Positions 10,097-21,320 of a stretch of DNA of 64,000 nucleotides are shown here, one piece after another; the first letter of the stretch is position 1; each line of letters begins with the position of its first letter. The stretch comes from Hydractinia symbiolongicarpus. Taxonomy: Eukaryota > Cnidaria > Hydrozoa > Anthoathecata > Hydractiniidae. The position numbers and the translations under genes are program-made. The stretch lies in NCBI RefSeq assembly GCF_029227915.1, contig NC_079876.1, positions 30,789,828 through 30,853,827 on the forward strand, read 5' to 3'. Under the pieces are notes generated by a model. The model made no database searches and was not told the DNA's origin. It worked only from the letters and a program-made list of their open reading frames with translations.

Positions 10097-10576
10097 TTAG
10101 GGTGAATAGTAAGTAACAAAAAACAAATTAAACGACAATATTTTCCATTTATCTGCGCAAAAAGTTTCCAAGAAAAAATCACAAAAACTTCCCAATAATA
10201 AACAGTAGTTACATGTTCCATGCAACACATCACGAACACGCCAATAGAACAATCCATTGTCAAATGGACTAGGGGTAACACCTAATTTGATCAAGCAAGA
10301 CCATAAACACACTTCACGAGTTTCCATAATTTTTCAGTATTGGCTTCTTTAGGTAGTTTTATGCTGTACGTTCTATGGCATATCCTTGAAGAAAGGCTGT
10401 TTTATGTCTAGAGAATGGAGTGACCATTTCATTGACGCTGTGATGGAAAGACAAAGTCGAACACTCTTTTGAGCAGGTGAGACTATCTGTCCGATAGTCT
10501 TGGGATTCTTAAAAGCCTTTTGCAACTAGTCTGGCTTTTGTTTATGATTTGTTGTCAATAACTTTAGGAGTGATTA
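10097..10576 (-). pseudogene. Copia reverse transcriptase, N-terminal part, broken
   Basis: Scattered across frames on the minus strand are KARLVAKGF, a TCSKE-like box, AFLQG-like (TAFLQGYAIER), LWKLVKCVYGL and FDNGLFYWR, in the order found in Copia RTs. At least two in-frame stops and two shifts separate them. The catalytic YVDD box is not recognisable, and homology fades near 10100. This is the continuation of the linker at 13697-14590, split by the DNA transposon. Confidence 0.8.
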
Positions 10577-10579
10577 GGG

Positions 10580-10910
10580 ATCGTCTCCGAGATCGTTTCA
10601 AAAAAAATCGTTTCAAATCGTTTCATTTTTTAATTAGCATAGCATGTGATACGAATTTGAAACGATTTTAAAGTAATGTTTAATTTTTTGAAATCGTTTC
10701 AGATCGTATGGAAATCGTTTCACTATTTCGTAAATCGTTTCATTAAAAAATAAAATCGTTTCATAATCGTTTCAAGATTGTTTTATTATATTCTTGAAAT
10801 CGTTTCACATAACCATAATTCGTTTCAAAATCGTATCATTATGATCGTTTCAGTATATTTATTTTAGATCGTTTCAAAATCGTTTCAAGGTGTTTGTTTT
10901 ACATTCTTTT
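10580..10910. repeat. ATCGTTTCA array, left end of the transposon
   Basis: At least fifteen copies or near copies of (A/T)TCGTTTCA, mostly head-to-tail, with some reverse-oriented. Spacing is irregular (roughly 9-25 bp). It mirrors the right-end array. Confidence 0.85.
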
Positions 10911-11149
10911 AACATAAAAGAAATTATTAATCTAAAAAAGGTCTCTCCATAAAACCTACGCGCTATCACATAGGTAAATTTCTACATCGTAAAAAATCGC
11001 GTATATAAAAACATTATTTATAAAGATTTGCTTTCGGAAATTGTTTCAGCATATTTATTTGAGATCGTTTCAGGATGTTTGATTTAAATTTTTTACATAA
11101 GATACATTTACATAAGAAGAATAAAAGCAATAATTATTAATAGAACTCA

Positions 11150-11372
11150 TTACGTTAGGGCATCATTAGGTTGTATATCGCAGAAGTCGCCGGTGACATG
11201 CTTCGAAAATGCTTGTCACCGGCACAGTTTAACATGAAGCAAAACTGTACAGGAGACTCAATTGTCAAGAGTCTTCGCAGAACATCTCTTCTCACAAAAC
11301 CGAGGGCAGGGCTGACTTATTGCCTGCTGTGTCGTGTGGGAGAAAGAACTTCTGGACTTCTTTTTAATACGA
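11150..11372 (+). repeat. Interior block shared with 1836-2045
   Basis: Contains a stem-loop GCCGGTGACATGCTTC ... GCTTGTCACCGGC at about 11189-11222 and matches 1836-2045 inverted. A plus-strand frame of 85 codons (11171-11428) spans it, but the frame is not conserved in the other copy, so coding is doubtful. Confidence 0.75.
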
Positions 11373-11765
11373 TATACAATTTTTTCGATTATTATTACGA
11401 ATCGAATGGTACCACAGTATTTCAGTAGCCTGAGTGATTTTAGTTAGTGATAATGGCTTAACTTACTAAAAATAGATTTTTTTTCTCTGTAAACACCAGC
11501 TGTTCATTGACGTCATACCGATTGTGAGTAAAATTGTACCTGTTTCAAAACATGAAATTGTTTAATATGATTTAAGAATGTTGAACGTCGAGAGCGTGTT
11601 TACGTTTTTCGGGGGCACTTGCTTATGACAAACTTTTTTAACTATCGCTAATATAACGACGTGGGAGAAAAGAAAGAGAATAAATTTTTGCTGAAATATC
11701 ATAACAAACACTATTTACACACTTTTTATAAAAACATATACAAAAATAACGGTATGTTAATGATT

Positions 11766-12166
11766 TTATTCGTTCATTACGTTGTTTTCTTTTTCTTCCA
11801 ACATTTTTTTGACAACAACCCTTCTTTTTATTTGTCTACATTTTGAATTAACAAGTTCGTTCATATTTGTAATGGTTTCAAAATCGTCTTTAAAATTTTT
11901 TTTAGCCAGTGGAAGTATTGTTTTTAGTCGATTTGGAGAGAGGGCTGTTTTCTTTATGACTTCTCCATCATAAGTTCTTTTCCCTCCCTCCACGCTGCCA
12001 TGCGCCAATTCGATTTCGGAATATTGCCGCTCTAATTCCGCTTTAATAAATCCAGAGCAGCGATTAACCGGAGCTCTTTTTTCCTTTAGACATGGTGTTG
12101 AAGTTTGCCTTTCAATAGGGATAGGAGGATTTTCATGTATTATTAATACGACATTAAAACATTTTT
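11766..12166 (-). CDS. Unrecognised ORF of the TTA transposon (second protein)
   Basis: An open minus-strand frame from about 12166 to the stop at 11766, with the first methionine at 12008. The part upstream of that methionine still reads as protein (PCLKEKRAPVNRCSG), so a splice or another start may apply. The product is basic and rich in Lys, Asn and Glu (ENNVMNE at its end). Two-gene transposons such as Harbinger carry a second DNA-binding protein, but no Myb motif is evident. I cannot name it. Confidence 0.4.
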
Positions 12167-12280
12167 AAACGTTTCTCAAGTTTGATAAGGTCCATTAAAT
12201 GATTTACGTGCATTACGTTTGTACTTTCTACTAACCGCGACGGGAAAAGTTTTACAGTTAAATTTCCATTTCTTAGCCAT

Positions 12281-12985
12281 TTAATTTTTTTTTCTTTTGA
12301 GTTTGTCTTCACATATTTCCGCTTTGCTGTTGATAAAATTTGTCACTGTGTCTCCTTCAGACAATGACCGTTTTCTTGTTTTTCGAAACAAAGGTTTAGG
12401 AATGGAAAATGATCGACTCCTCTTCAACTTTGTCCAGAGTACTTGATAACCAGCAGGTACCAGTTTGCAATTCGCATGTGGGAAATTATGATCATCAAAA
12501 TTTGGGGCGTCCTTTTTTAAATAAAAAGTTCGATGTCTGCTACGACGGCTGGTTGCCGGGATCCCAACCTCCACCTTGTTTTTGTTGTCTACTGACAAAC
12601 AAAGTGTGTCAACATCGCAAAGAGTTGCCATCTGGTTCACTATGCTCACTTGGATGAAGCCTTTTTTCCGTTTTGACGGAACACGAGCATTTACCAAGTT
12701 TTTAAATCTCCTGCTCGAAGTTGTTTTTCGACGTGGCGGTACCATCAGTCTATGGATGGTATTTCTACTTACGGTGATACCCAGTGTACTTTTTACATGA
12801 CGAACAATGTCCTGTAAAGTTACGCCATTTGTATACATCGTATTGCTTCGACGTCGAAGATGTGCTCCAGCTGAGCTTTGTTCGACATAATTTCTTATGC
12901 ATGGAACAAGATCGTGGTGTTTTATATGCGTGGAACGATTTTTATATTTCCTTGTCATTTCTAAAAACAAAAGAAAAAGCTGCAT
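12281..12985 (-). CDS. Putative transposase-like ORF of the TTA transposon
   Basis: A 234-residue basic protein in one open frame. Residues about 55-85 (VTLQDIVRHVKSTLG, ITVSRNTIHRLM) look like a helix-turn-helix DNA-binding unit. Around 128-150 the strand-like stretch TLCLSVDNKNKVEVG resembles the first acidic strand of DDE/RNase H-fold transposases, with a later HANCKLVPAGYQ segment. The second and third acidic residues are not evident in this frame, so the protein may be truncated or spliced. It occupies the transposon centre with no other candidate for the enzyme. Assignment is inference from position and weak motif resemblance. Confidence 0.5.
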   Translation of the reverse strand: MQLFLLFLEMTRKYKNRSTHIKHHDLVPCIRNYVEQSSAGAHLRRRSNTMYTNGVTLQDIVRHVKSTLGITVSRNTIHRLMVPPRRKTTSSRRFKNLVNARVPSKRKKGFIQVSIVNQMATLCDVDTLCLSVDNKNKVEVGIPATSRRSRHRTFYLKKDAPNFDDHNFPHANCKLVPAGYQVLWTKLKRSRSFSIPKPLFRKTRKRSLSEGDTVTNFINSKAEICEDKLKRKKN

Positions 12986-13090
12986 AAAAAATTAAAAAAA
13001 GGCACACTATTTCTCTTTGCGTTATCAAGATTTCTAAAAGAAAGTCTGAATAAAAAAACTAGAACAAAACAACGGTGCTGCATACTGAAT

Positions 13091-13345
13091 TTAAAATAAA
13101 TTCAAACCTCGATAAAGTTGTTCAACTTTCTCTTCGTCACTATGTTCCGTTTCCGAATCACTGTCGAACATCCAGTCACTATCGTCAGTTTCATAAGTTT
13201 CTGAAATATTTTCCATTTTAAAGGAAATTGTTAGTTTTAAGAAAAACTGTTTATTTTTAGTTTTGAAAAACTGTTTTACGATTTTTACGATAAAAGATGT
13301 TGTTGATGATGTCGATGTTCTGTTGAATAAAAGAAAGAGAAACAA
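13091..13345 (-). CDS. Small acidic ORF of the TTA transposon
   Basis: An 84-codon minus-strand frame upstream of the transposase-like ORF. Its C-terminal half is very acidic (YETDDSDWMFDSDSETEH, then DEEKVEQLY). An internal ATG gives a shorter 41-residue start (MENISETY). The frame ends about 106 bp before the 12281-12985 ORF, so it could be its first exon or a separate leader protein. No family recognised. Confidence 0.35.
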   Translation of the reverse strand: MFLFLLFNRTSTSSTTSFIVKIVKQFFKTKNKQFFLKLTISFKMENISETYETDDSDWMFDSDSETEHSDEEKVEQLYRGLNLF

Positions 13346-13379
13346 TAATTTTACATTTATAAGTTTAATTGGTTTTTAA

Positions 13380-13690
13380 TTAGTTCGACATCGTTTCAAA
13401 ATTCGTTTCAATAACTTCGAAGACTTTTACATCGTATCACAAATAATATTTTGACAATCGTATCAAATCGTTTCAGAATTTTTTCTAATCGTTTCAAAAT
13501 AGTTTCAAAATCGTTTCACAATCGTTTCACAATCGTTTCATTTTTAACAAAATTTTTTTGCAAATAAAATATGAAACATTTAATTCGTTTCATGATAGGA
13601 TTATGAAACGATGTAAAAAAATTATTGAAACGATTTCCATCGTATGGAAATCGTTTCAATTCGTATCAAAACTGAAACGATCTTGGAGAC
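13380..13690. repeat. ATCGTTTCA array, right end of the transposon
   Basis: Counterpart of the left array. It includes a near-perfect run of four ATCGTTTCA(A/C)A words at 13488-13540, then reverse-oriented TGAAACGAT copies to the terminus. Confidence 0.85.
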
Positions 13691-13696
13691 GATCCC

Positions 13697-14590
13697 TTAC
13701 CCAACGTACATTCATAAAATTTTGACCTTCATCTATGAATTCTTCATAGACTTTCTGAGACTTCCACGACTGAAGCTCCCGTTGTTTGGCAAGTTCTGTC
13801 AGTGTCAACTTGGGCAATGAGGATTTCTGATTGTAATACCTCTTGATTGTTGTTGCTTTTGTTAGTATGATGCCACGTTGTTACGTCACTACTGAAATCA
13901 ACTGATTGAAATTCAGCTTCGGGTGACTTAACATTCCATGAATACTTCCATTTTCCTGTCGATTTTCCTGATCTGCTATGTAGGGTTCTCTTTTTGCATG
14001 TATCGTCATTTTTGAGTTGATACTCCACGGTGTCGTTTTTACGCAAAGAATTTAGATTAGGACACTTCTGGTTGTCAGATGATACTTGTTGGACATCAAG
14101 AGATTGTTGTTGTTTAAAATCTGTGTCTAATGTTCTTGTGTTTGTCGCTGCTGAAGACATGTAGCGTTGCGGTCTATATGTGTTTCTGGATCTTGGAGCA
14201 GTTGCATGTGGTGTAGGAGGGGGTGTTGGTGCAATCGTTGGTGGAGTAATGGAAACATGATGTGGTTGTTCATCAGAATCACTGTCGTCTTTGGGTGCTT
14301 GACTCTGTTTTTCTGGAGTACTTCGTGAACCAGATGTGACAGCATCTTTTTCTGATGATATATGATTTGAATCATCTTGATCACAGATAGTAGAATCATT
14401 GTTTCGCACAGGGGAATTTCCAGCTGGTCGTATGCGGCAAGGGTGTACTCTGATGTAATAGCCACCATAATTGAGCAATGTTTGCTGTCCATCTTTCCCT
14501 AAAACTGTAGCTGATCCTCTTCATTTTGTTTCGTTGTTCCTCTTGTAGTAAACAATATCTCCAGTGAGAATAACAACATCACTGTAGGTA
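13697..14590 (-). pseudogene. Copia integrase C-terminus and linker to RT
   Basis: Reading down the minus strand: a GDIVYYKR box, a TGA stop in place of a likely Trp codon, GKDGQQ, YYIRVHPCR, then a Ser/Pro/Thr-rich hydrophilic linker of about 210 residues (13744-14478), and finally a VYEEF...VRWV segment that leads into RT. This matches the Copia region between integrase and RT. It is separated from the rest of integrase by the CR1-type LINE and from RT by the DNA transposon. Confidence 0.82.
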
Positions 14591-14593
14591 CGA

Positions 14594-14762
<169 letters not shown>

Positions 14763-14941
14763 TTTAAAGTGGCTAGCCCAGAAAATCACAAAAACCTATA
14801 GTTATTGGATTGTTTCCACTGGGGGCCACTAGAACAAAAAAGAAACAAAAAATGATAAACCTTAGACTGCCTCAGCTCAATCAAACATAGTAACATTTAT
14901 AATCTGTGAAAATTGAAAAGAAAAAGAATAAAAAACAAAAA

Positions 14942-17846
14942 TTAAAAAGTTAAAAAGTGATCTCCATTAGAATTTGCTAAATACATTAGAGATGAAAGTC
15001 TTCCATCACAGGTCACTTGGTCTGGAAGATTATTCCACACTTTTGCAGCTCTAAATGGGAAGGCTTTTTTGCCAAATTCCGTGTTGACCAAGGGAAGTGT
15101 GAACCTGTTTTTTGAAGCTCCTCTTGTTTGATGATTATGACAGTTTTTTGTCAAAAGGAATTTTGAGCGCATGTAATCAGGAGCAATGTGATTCATGGCT
15201 TTGAAAACTAATATGGCATCGTTTTTGATGAGTAAATTATTCATTGAATATTCCCTCTCTTTCCCAAGAAAGGTACGGACACATTTTAATCGTTTTTCTA
15301 GTTTTCCCAATCTACCTTGGGTGGCACAAGCCCATGCCGAGGAGCAGTAGTTGAAATATGGCATGACAAGTGCATTAATTAAAAGGTTTTTTGTGTGAGG
15401 TGTTAAACAGGATGCAATGGTTCTAATTTTAGAATATTTAATTAATATTTTTCTATTTATGTCATTAATGTGCTTTTCCCATTGCATTTTTTGATCAAAT
15501 GTTACCCCAAGATATTTAACTTTTTTTGCTCCTCTTCAAAGGAATACCCATATAGTTGATAGTTTAGTTCTCAACTTTTTTTAAGTGGCTGTGGTTGCCG
15601 AAAAAGATTGTTTCAGTTTTGTCCGTATTAATAGTCATTTTGTTATTATTCAGCCAGAGGTCGACTTGCGAAAGTTCTAACTTGACCTGGGAGACAAGGG
15701 TATCCAAGTTTTTATGAGACGAAATAATTATTGTATCATCTGCATATAGATGGTGGTAGTTTGAATTGATGACAGATTTTAAGTCATCAATATACAAAAG
15801 AAAGAGCAGGGGCCCCAACACAGATCCCTGCAGCACCCCAAAAGCGTCTTCATGAAGCAGATCTGATCCTGTGTCGTTTACAAGAGTCAGCTGCATTGGG
15901 CCCGTTAAGTAGGACTCGAACCAGTCAAAGGCAGCATCTCTGATGCCAAAACACCATAGTTTTTTAACAAAATTTTATGATCAACAGTGTCAAAAGCTTT
16001 TTTAAGGTCAATGAGCACAGCACAAACAAAGGTATGTTGGTCGAGCTCAGTAAGAATAAAATCAGAGACATCGACTACTGCAGTTTCTGTGGAAAAGAGT
16101 TTTCGAAATCCGGACTGTCTGTCATTCAAGAAGTTGTGCTCAGAAATAAAATGAGACATTTGCTCATGCACTAACTTTTCAAAAATTTTCATAGGAATTG
16201 GCAAAATGGAGATAGGCTGATAATTAGTAGGATCTGTTTTATTGCCACTTTTAAAAATAGGCGAGACCCTTTTAGTGTTCCAACATTTAGGTACATAACC
16301 AGTAAATAAATATTTGTTGAAAAGACTTTATAAATAAATACTTAAAACTGACGAACCTGCTTTTAGCAGTCGTGAACCAATTCCGTCCAAGCCTGTAGCT
16401 TTATTAAGTTTTAGTGAACTAATTATTTTTTCAACACTTTTGGTCTCAATACGAGCCCACCGAAAATCGTGTCCGTTAACAGGTGGATTAACATTTATTA
16501 GTAGTGTCAGAAGAAAATTTAGAGGCTAGTTTGGCACCAACACTGACAAAAAATGAATTGAATGTGTTGGAAATTTCTTTTGGGTGAGAAGTTTCCGTAC
16601 CATCGTTTTGGACTACTCGTTTTATCGAGGTAGTATTGCCTGACTTATCAGGAACCAGTTTTTTTAGGGTTTTCCAAAGTTGTTTTGGCCGTTTTTGAAA
16701 GTCCTGCAAAACGTCATTATAGTACTCGTTTTTAAGTCGATTTTTGAGGCCTATTACCTGGTTCCTTTTTTGTTTGAAAGCTTCCCAGTCTATGATGGAT
16801 TTTGTTTTTGATGCTTTCCGTTTCAAGAAGTCTCTTTCTTTGATGGCTATTATTAATTCATCAGTGACCCATGCCTCAACACGGCCAGAAAATCTATGTG
16901 TTTTGAAAGGGGCATGTTTGTCAGCCACTGTTTTAACATTTTTATTCAGTTTCTCACATGCTTCATCAAGGTCATCATAATTATTAAAATATGACCAGTC
17001 TAAATTCCTGAGGTCCTTCAGAAAAGCCTCTTCACTGAAGTTCTTGTAGCTACGAACCTTGCATGTTTTAGGTTCAAATTTTGGCCTTTTGAATTTTCTG
17101 ATCACATAAACTAAATTGTGATCACTGATGCCTAAATCCATGACACCAGTTTTAGAAATACAAGAACTGTTAGAAAGTATCAAGTCTATAAGAGTGTTAC
17201 TATTTTCAGTAACACGAGTTGGCTCCGTAATATGTTGTTTTAGGAAAAGAGTGGAGCATAATTCCTTTATTTTGGAGGAAAGAGCATATTTTGAAAGCAT
17301 GTTACAGTTAAAATCTCCCAAGATAAAAACTTCTTTTTCTTTTGGGAGCTTGTTAAAACACTGTTTAAAATGAGTACACAGGTTTTCGGTACTCTGCAAA
17401 TCACTACCTCCAGGTGGCCTGTAAACCCCACACACGTAAATAGGTTTAGTTTTTTTCAGGCACACTTTCACCCATAGTGATTCAACATTTTCGAAGTAAA
17501 GGTGTTTCAAAAGGTGGCTATCCAAGTTTTCATTAACAAAAATTAGAACACCCCCACCTCGTCTATTCCGATCATTCCTATAACAAACATAGCCATCAAT
17601 TTTAACGTCATTGTCAGTGATGGTGTCATCAATTTTGGTTTCACAGATAGAGAATACATCAAGTTTTGTTTGATGTAGCAGAAGTTTAACATAGTCTAGT
17701 TTGGATGACAGACCATTAATGTTGAGATGGGCCATTTTTAAGCCCTTCCCATTTCTGATTGCTTCAAAATCAAAGTTTTCATCAATAGTAATATTGATGT
17801 TGTCCGGAATTTCGTCACCAAATGACTCCTCATTAGCAAAGGGCAA
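14942..17846 (-). pseudogene. CR1-type LINE endonuclease-reverse transcriptase, frameshifted
   Basis: 16488-17846 encodes an apurinic endonuclease domain: AHLNINGL, SICETKIDD, RGGGVLIF, GVYRPPGG, FILGDFNCN and GISDHNLV, with the Asn, Glu, Asp and His catalytic residues visible. 15905-16204 and 15564-15896 carry RT: KIFEKLVHEQM, ERxSGFR-like (DRQSGFRKLFST), VLIDLKKAFDTVDH, GPLLFLLYIDDL and HLYADDTII, the last being the catalytic pair. 14942-15487 is the C-terminal domain with YFNYCSSAW and KVWNNLPD. At least three shifts or stops separate the pieces, at about 16480-16210, 15900 and 15560-15490. Such proteins copy LINE RNA at nicked target DNA. Confidence 0.9.
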
Positions 17847-17883
17847 ATTACAAGAAAGACAGGGACTGCAAACGAAAAACAGT

Positions 17884-18282
17884 TTATCTTCAAGAGTCTC
17901 TTATAAATTGTTGATATTTTTTATCAGAAATACGCTCACATTTTTTATGAGCCCATAATCCACACTTGTCACAAGAAAGTGCTTTGTGTGTTTTTGCCAC
18001 AGGTTTTCAGCATGAAGAACAGGGATACTTAACAGGACCTGGGTTGAGGCAGATGTCCCCTGACAAGAGGATTAAAAAATAGAAATACTTGTGCCTGCTT
18101 GGCTTAAGTTTTGATAAAGCCATTAATTTTAACTGGAGAGTGAGCTGGCTTTCAGAAACTCTATTGCAAGCATCAAGTGAAGAGATAGAAAAGAAACTCC
18201 TATCTAGTCGACTCATTTCGTTGTTGTTGGGTGAGCTACTTTTGAACAAAGGTTTTGTATTGCTCAAAAATACAACAAACAC
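17884..18282 (-). pseudogene. N-terminal part of the LINE ORF: 2A-like peptide and PHD-like finger
   Basis: The 91-codon frame at 18007-18282 ends with LILLSGDICLNPGP then PCSSC. NPGP preceded by GD is the 2A ribosome-skipping motif common at the start of CR1-type ORFs, here with Cys where the consensus Glu stands. After a frameshift the minus strand continues SCDKCGLWAHKKCER (about 17930-17980), which together with PCSSC makes a Cys4-His-Cys PHD-like finger. Both features are typical of this LINE group. The frameshift at about 18005 and a stop near 17884 break the ORF before the endonuclease. Confidence 0.78.
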
Positions 18283-18349
18283 AAAAATCAGTTTTAGCGT
18301 AAATGTGGGGTTTCCTACCTGAGTACAGTTATTTTTAAGTCGTAGAGAG

Positions 18350-20771
18350 TCATTCTACGGTTATGTGCTCTTCCAAAACTATGTTTGAAGGATCTGAGGC
18401 AAGCCCATTTCTTGAAAGGGCACGGCGAAGTCGTTCTGATCTTTCATGGTGCATAAAGGCCTCTCTAGCGGCATGTAGAGCATTTAAATTCTGGCGAAGT
18501 ATATCACTTGTTGGTATATCTGCAGTCAATGCTGGCAATTCATTATTCATAGCACTAGGGAGGCGTGGGTTGCCTCCAATTGCCAGTTGATATGGACTGA
18601 AACCATGGCAATTGGTGAGGGAATTCTTGGCATTGACACACCAAGATAGGACGATATCGAAATCACAGTCGGTATCTTCCAGAACTTTGTCCAGCATTGC
18701 GGATATAATTTGGTTGTGACGCTCAACAAGACCATTGGACCAAGGAGATTCAGCTCCAGTTGTTTTCACTTTGATGTTCATTTGTTCACACATTTCCAGA
18801 AAGGATTCATTGATAAATTCACCACCATTATCAGATAGGAACTTATTTGTAGTGCCATAAACACTGATCCAGTTGGAGATATCCCTTTTATGATGTGCTC
18901 AGGACATTTGGAAGGGATTCTTACACAGGCCGAAAGACCTGTAGCATGGTCGATCATATGTAGCAGTATCTTTTGATAATTTTTCAGATCCATGGCAACA
19001 GTGTCTAGAAATTTGTTGGCTGATGGTAAACCAACAACGGGTCTGAGTGCAGCTCTGCCATGCTGTTGACATGTTTGGCAATTTTTCACAACAGCATGCA
19101 GCTCTTGCTCCAGCTCTTTATCATGTGCCCAGGGGTCGCCAGCAGATTTTACCAACTTGATGAGTGTGAACTGGTGCATGCGCAAACTGACGGTGTATCT
19201 TCAGTACTTGGTTATGCTTTGATGTTGCTTCCTGAACAGGTAAGACAATGTTTGGTTTGCATTTTGTAACAACCATGGACAAGAGTTGTGTTTGTCTGGT
19301 GAGTGGAACTGTATAATGACCACTCTTCGTCACATTGAGTTTCACAACAGTGTTAAATACTGACGCAGTATCATCTTTGAAATCAATGGACATGTTTGCT
19401 TTTTTCATAGCTTCTCGAGAAAGGAGTAGTGGAATGTCTTTTTCAGCAATGTCAGTGGAAATACCTATTTCACAGAGACCAAGAAAGGCAGGTATGGTGG
19501 CTGTCTGGGTAGATGTGACCTCATTTCCATCTCCAAAGCGATAGACGTTGGAAACAGGTGATGTTTTAACCTTTTTAAGGTCAGTTTCGGAAAGGCTTCG
19601 ATGAAAGTGTTATACCAACTACGGCCACAAACTGTTTTCATAGCACCACTGTCAAGAACAGCAGCATTCCAAGATTCTGCCACCAGTCCAGGAAGATGTT
19701 TTGGGTGGTCATAATCACTTTGAAATAATATAATCTTATGACAAGTGTCATGTTCCTCAACTTGATATAGGCTCGGATCATTTTCTTGCTCCTGGAAGTA
19801 AACATATCTGTGAGGAAGAGGTTGATTTCGTGGACGCATGAAACGCTGATTATCGTTTTGGTGTTTTTTATCGGGGCAATCTGCAGCCCAATGATAAATT
19901 GATTCGCAAATTCCGCAACAACTGATTTGCCCAGTGCGTGATGGTGGAGTTTTGGAACTTGCCACAGAAGAGTATCTTTTAATCGGTTGTTGGTTGGTTT
20001 GTGTTCGTCTGTGAGGATAGCGTTGATAATCTTGATTGCTATGTCTGCCAGCAAGTATGTTGGATAACATTCGTCATTGTCAATGTTTTTATAAGTGACT
20101 TCATTAATTTCATGGACTTGTAATGAATTGGAAGCTTGTGATAAGCTTTCTTTATCTGGAAAAATTTTCTTAAGTTGGGCTTTCATGTTGATCAATGTAA
20201 GCTCTGTAACGGTACCTTTGGCCAACTTTTCATCTTGCTTTGAGAGATTTGGTGATTTTAGGAGCTTGTAAGCAAGGAGATCTTCGGATATAGTGGTACC
20301 ATGGCTCTGCAGTTTGAAATACAACTTTTCAAACTGGTGAATGTGTTCTTGAATGGAAGTTTCAGATGTCCGCTTGTAAGTGTCAAACTTACAGACCAGA
20401 GCTTCAAACTTTTCTAATATTGTGTCTTTCAAATAAAGTTTATCTAACTTTTCTAAAACCTTTTCCAATCCATCATCGCTATTACTGATTTCTAATTCAA
20501 GTTCAAGTACGGCTTCTTCAGCCGACCCATCTAATGTCAATAATACGGCTGCTCCGTGCTTCTTTTTCTAGAGTGTGGTGAATGAGGACCAGATATTCAC
20601 TTTCTTTTTCCAATCAGTGTATAATGAACTTGTAGACAACAAGGGAGGATTTTTGTTTGACAACATTTTGCATCCAAAAACCATGTAACATCCAGAGTCG
20701 GGGATATTGTTCCAGCTGCTACCACTGTTAAATTGAAATATAACACTTACAGTTAGTTTGATCCTGTCCAA
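18350..20771 (-). pseudogene. Copia gag, protease and integrase, frameshifted
   Basis: Gag starts near 20690 and runs through KNPPLLSTSSLYTDW, a stop at about 20568, then 20540 down to about 20060. A zinc knuckle (CGICESIYHWAADC) is in the 19465-20070 frame, followed by the protease box AVLDSGAMKTVCG. Integrase begins at 19408-19121 with the HRQFAHAP and NCQTCQQH zinc-binding pairs, the acidic VAMDLK and MIDHATGLSA strands, and ends with ESPWSNGLVERHN at 18793-18350. Frameshifts lie near 20065, 19560, 19130 and 18790. The CR1-type LINE interrupts it just after the last part. Confidence 0.85.
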
Positions 20772-20883
20772 CTAGATTGATACTTTGGTGATACTTCAGT
20801 TGATATAAACTCAGCGTCCCATGCAGCTGTATTAGTTAGATAACTATTAATGAGAAGATACAACTATCACTTATTTCTTAACA
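20726..20883 (-). repeat. Candidate 5' LTR of the Copia element (158 bp)
   Basis: On the minus strand the segment starts TGTTAAG and ends TTTAACA, with the usual TG...CA and inverted TGTTAA/TTAACA ends. One base later comes TGGTAGCAGCTGG, which resembles an initiator-tRNA primer-binding site, and gag follows about 35 nt on. No 3' LTR is present for comparison, so the boundaries rest on end motifs alone. Confidence 0.6.
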
Positions 20884-21194
20884 CTTCTTCAGCATCAAAT
20901 GTTCTTTTTTATGTTCTTCCGAAAAAATAGGTTAAAACATGGCTACAGTCACAAATAATGAGGAAAATTTGTAGGATTGGGGAGATAGATGTTGATATTG
21001 TAAAAAACAGATATACTGGTAAACAACGTATACTGGTAAAGAGTAAGAAAAACTATTTAAAAATAATTGTTTCTTGGTAGCATTAGACTCACATTAAAAA
21101 AATTTAATTTAATTAACCACTCTCTACTTGTCTTCAGAGTCCAACTGCTTTTTGAAACATGCGTTTCGAATTTTTACAGTTCTCAATTTCCTGG

Positions 21195-21315
21195 TTTCTA
21201 TTGTTCGGAGTTCCAGAGATGACTTGTTCCGGAGTTCCAGGGTTACTTGTTCCGGTGTTCCGAGGGTCACTTGTTTCAGAGTTTCAGTGTTCCGGTGGTC
21301 CGTGTTTCATGTTCC
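21195..21315 (-). repeat. GGAACA-rich array, right
   Basis: Reverse-complement counterpart of 9709-9840: repeated TTCCGG(A/T)GTTCC and ACTTGTTCCGG words. About nine units. Confidence 0.75.
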
Positions 21316-21320
21316 CCAAT

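Larger units (their letters stand above)
10577..13696 (-). mobile_element. 3.12-kb DNA transposon, TTA target duplication, ATCGTTTCA terminal arrays
   Basis: The ends GGGATCGTCTCC-N-AGATCGTTTCA at 10577-10600 and 13673-13696 are inverted repeats with one mismatch, flanked by TTA at 10574-10576 and 13697-13699. Leaving out the element and one TTA puts the surrounding Copia frame back in register, which confirms the boundaries. About 330 bp inside each end are packed with ATCGTTTCA words, presumably transposase binding sites. A 3-bp TTA duplication and GGG ends suit PIF/Harbinger, but no standard Harbinger transposase was recognised. Interior ORFs are on the minus strand. Confidence 0.85.

Noticed and set aside
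11171-11428. 85-codon ORF over the shared interior block
   Set aside because: The frame is not maintained in the related copy at 1836-2045, so it is more likely structured non-coding DNA.
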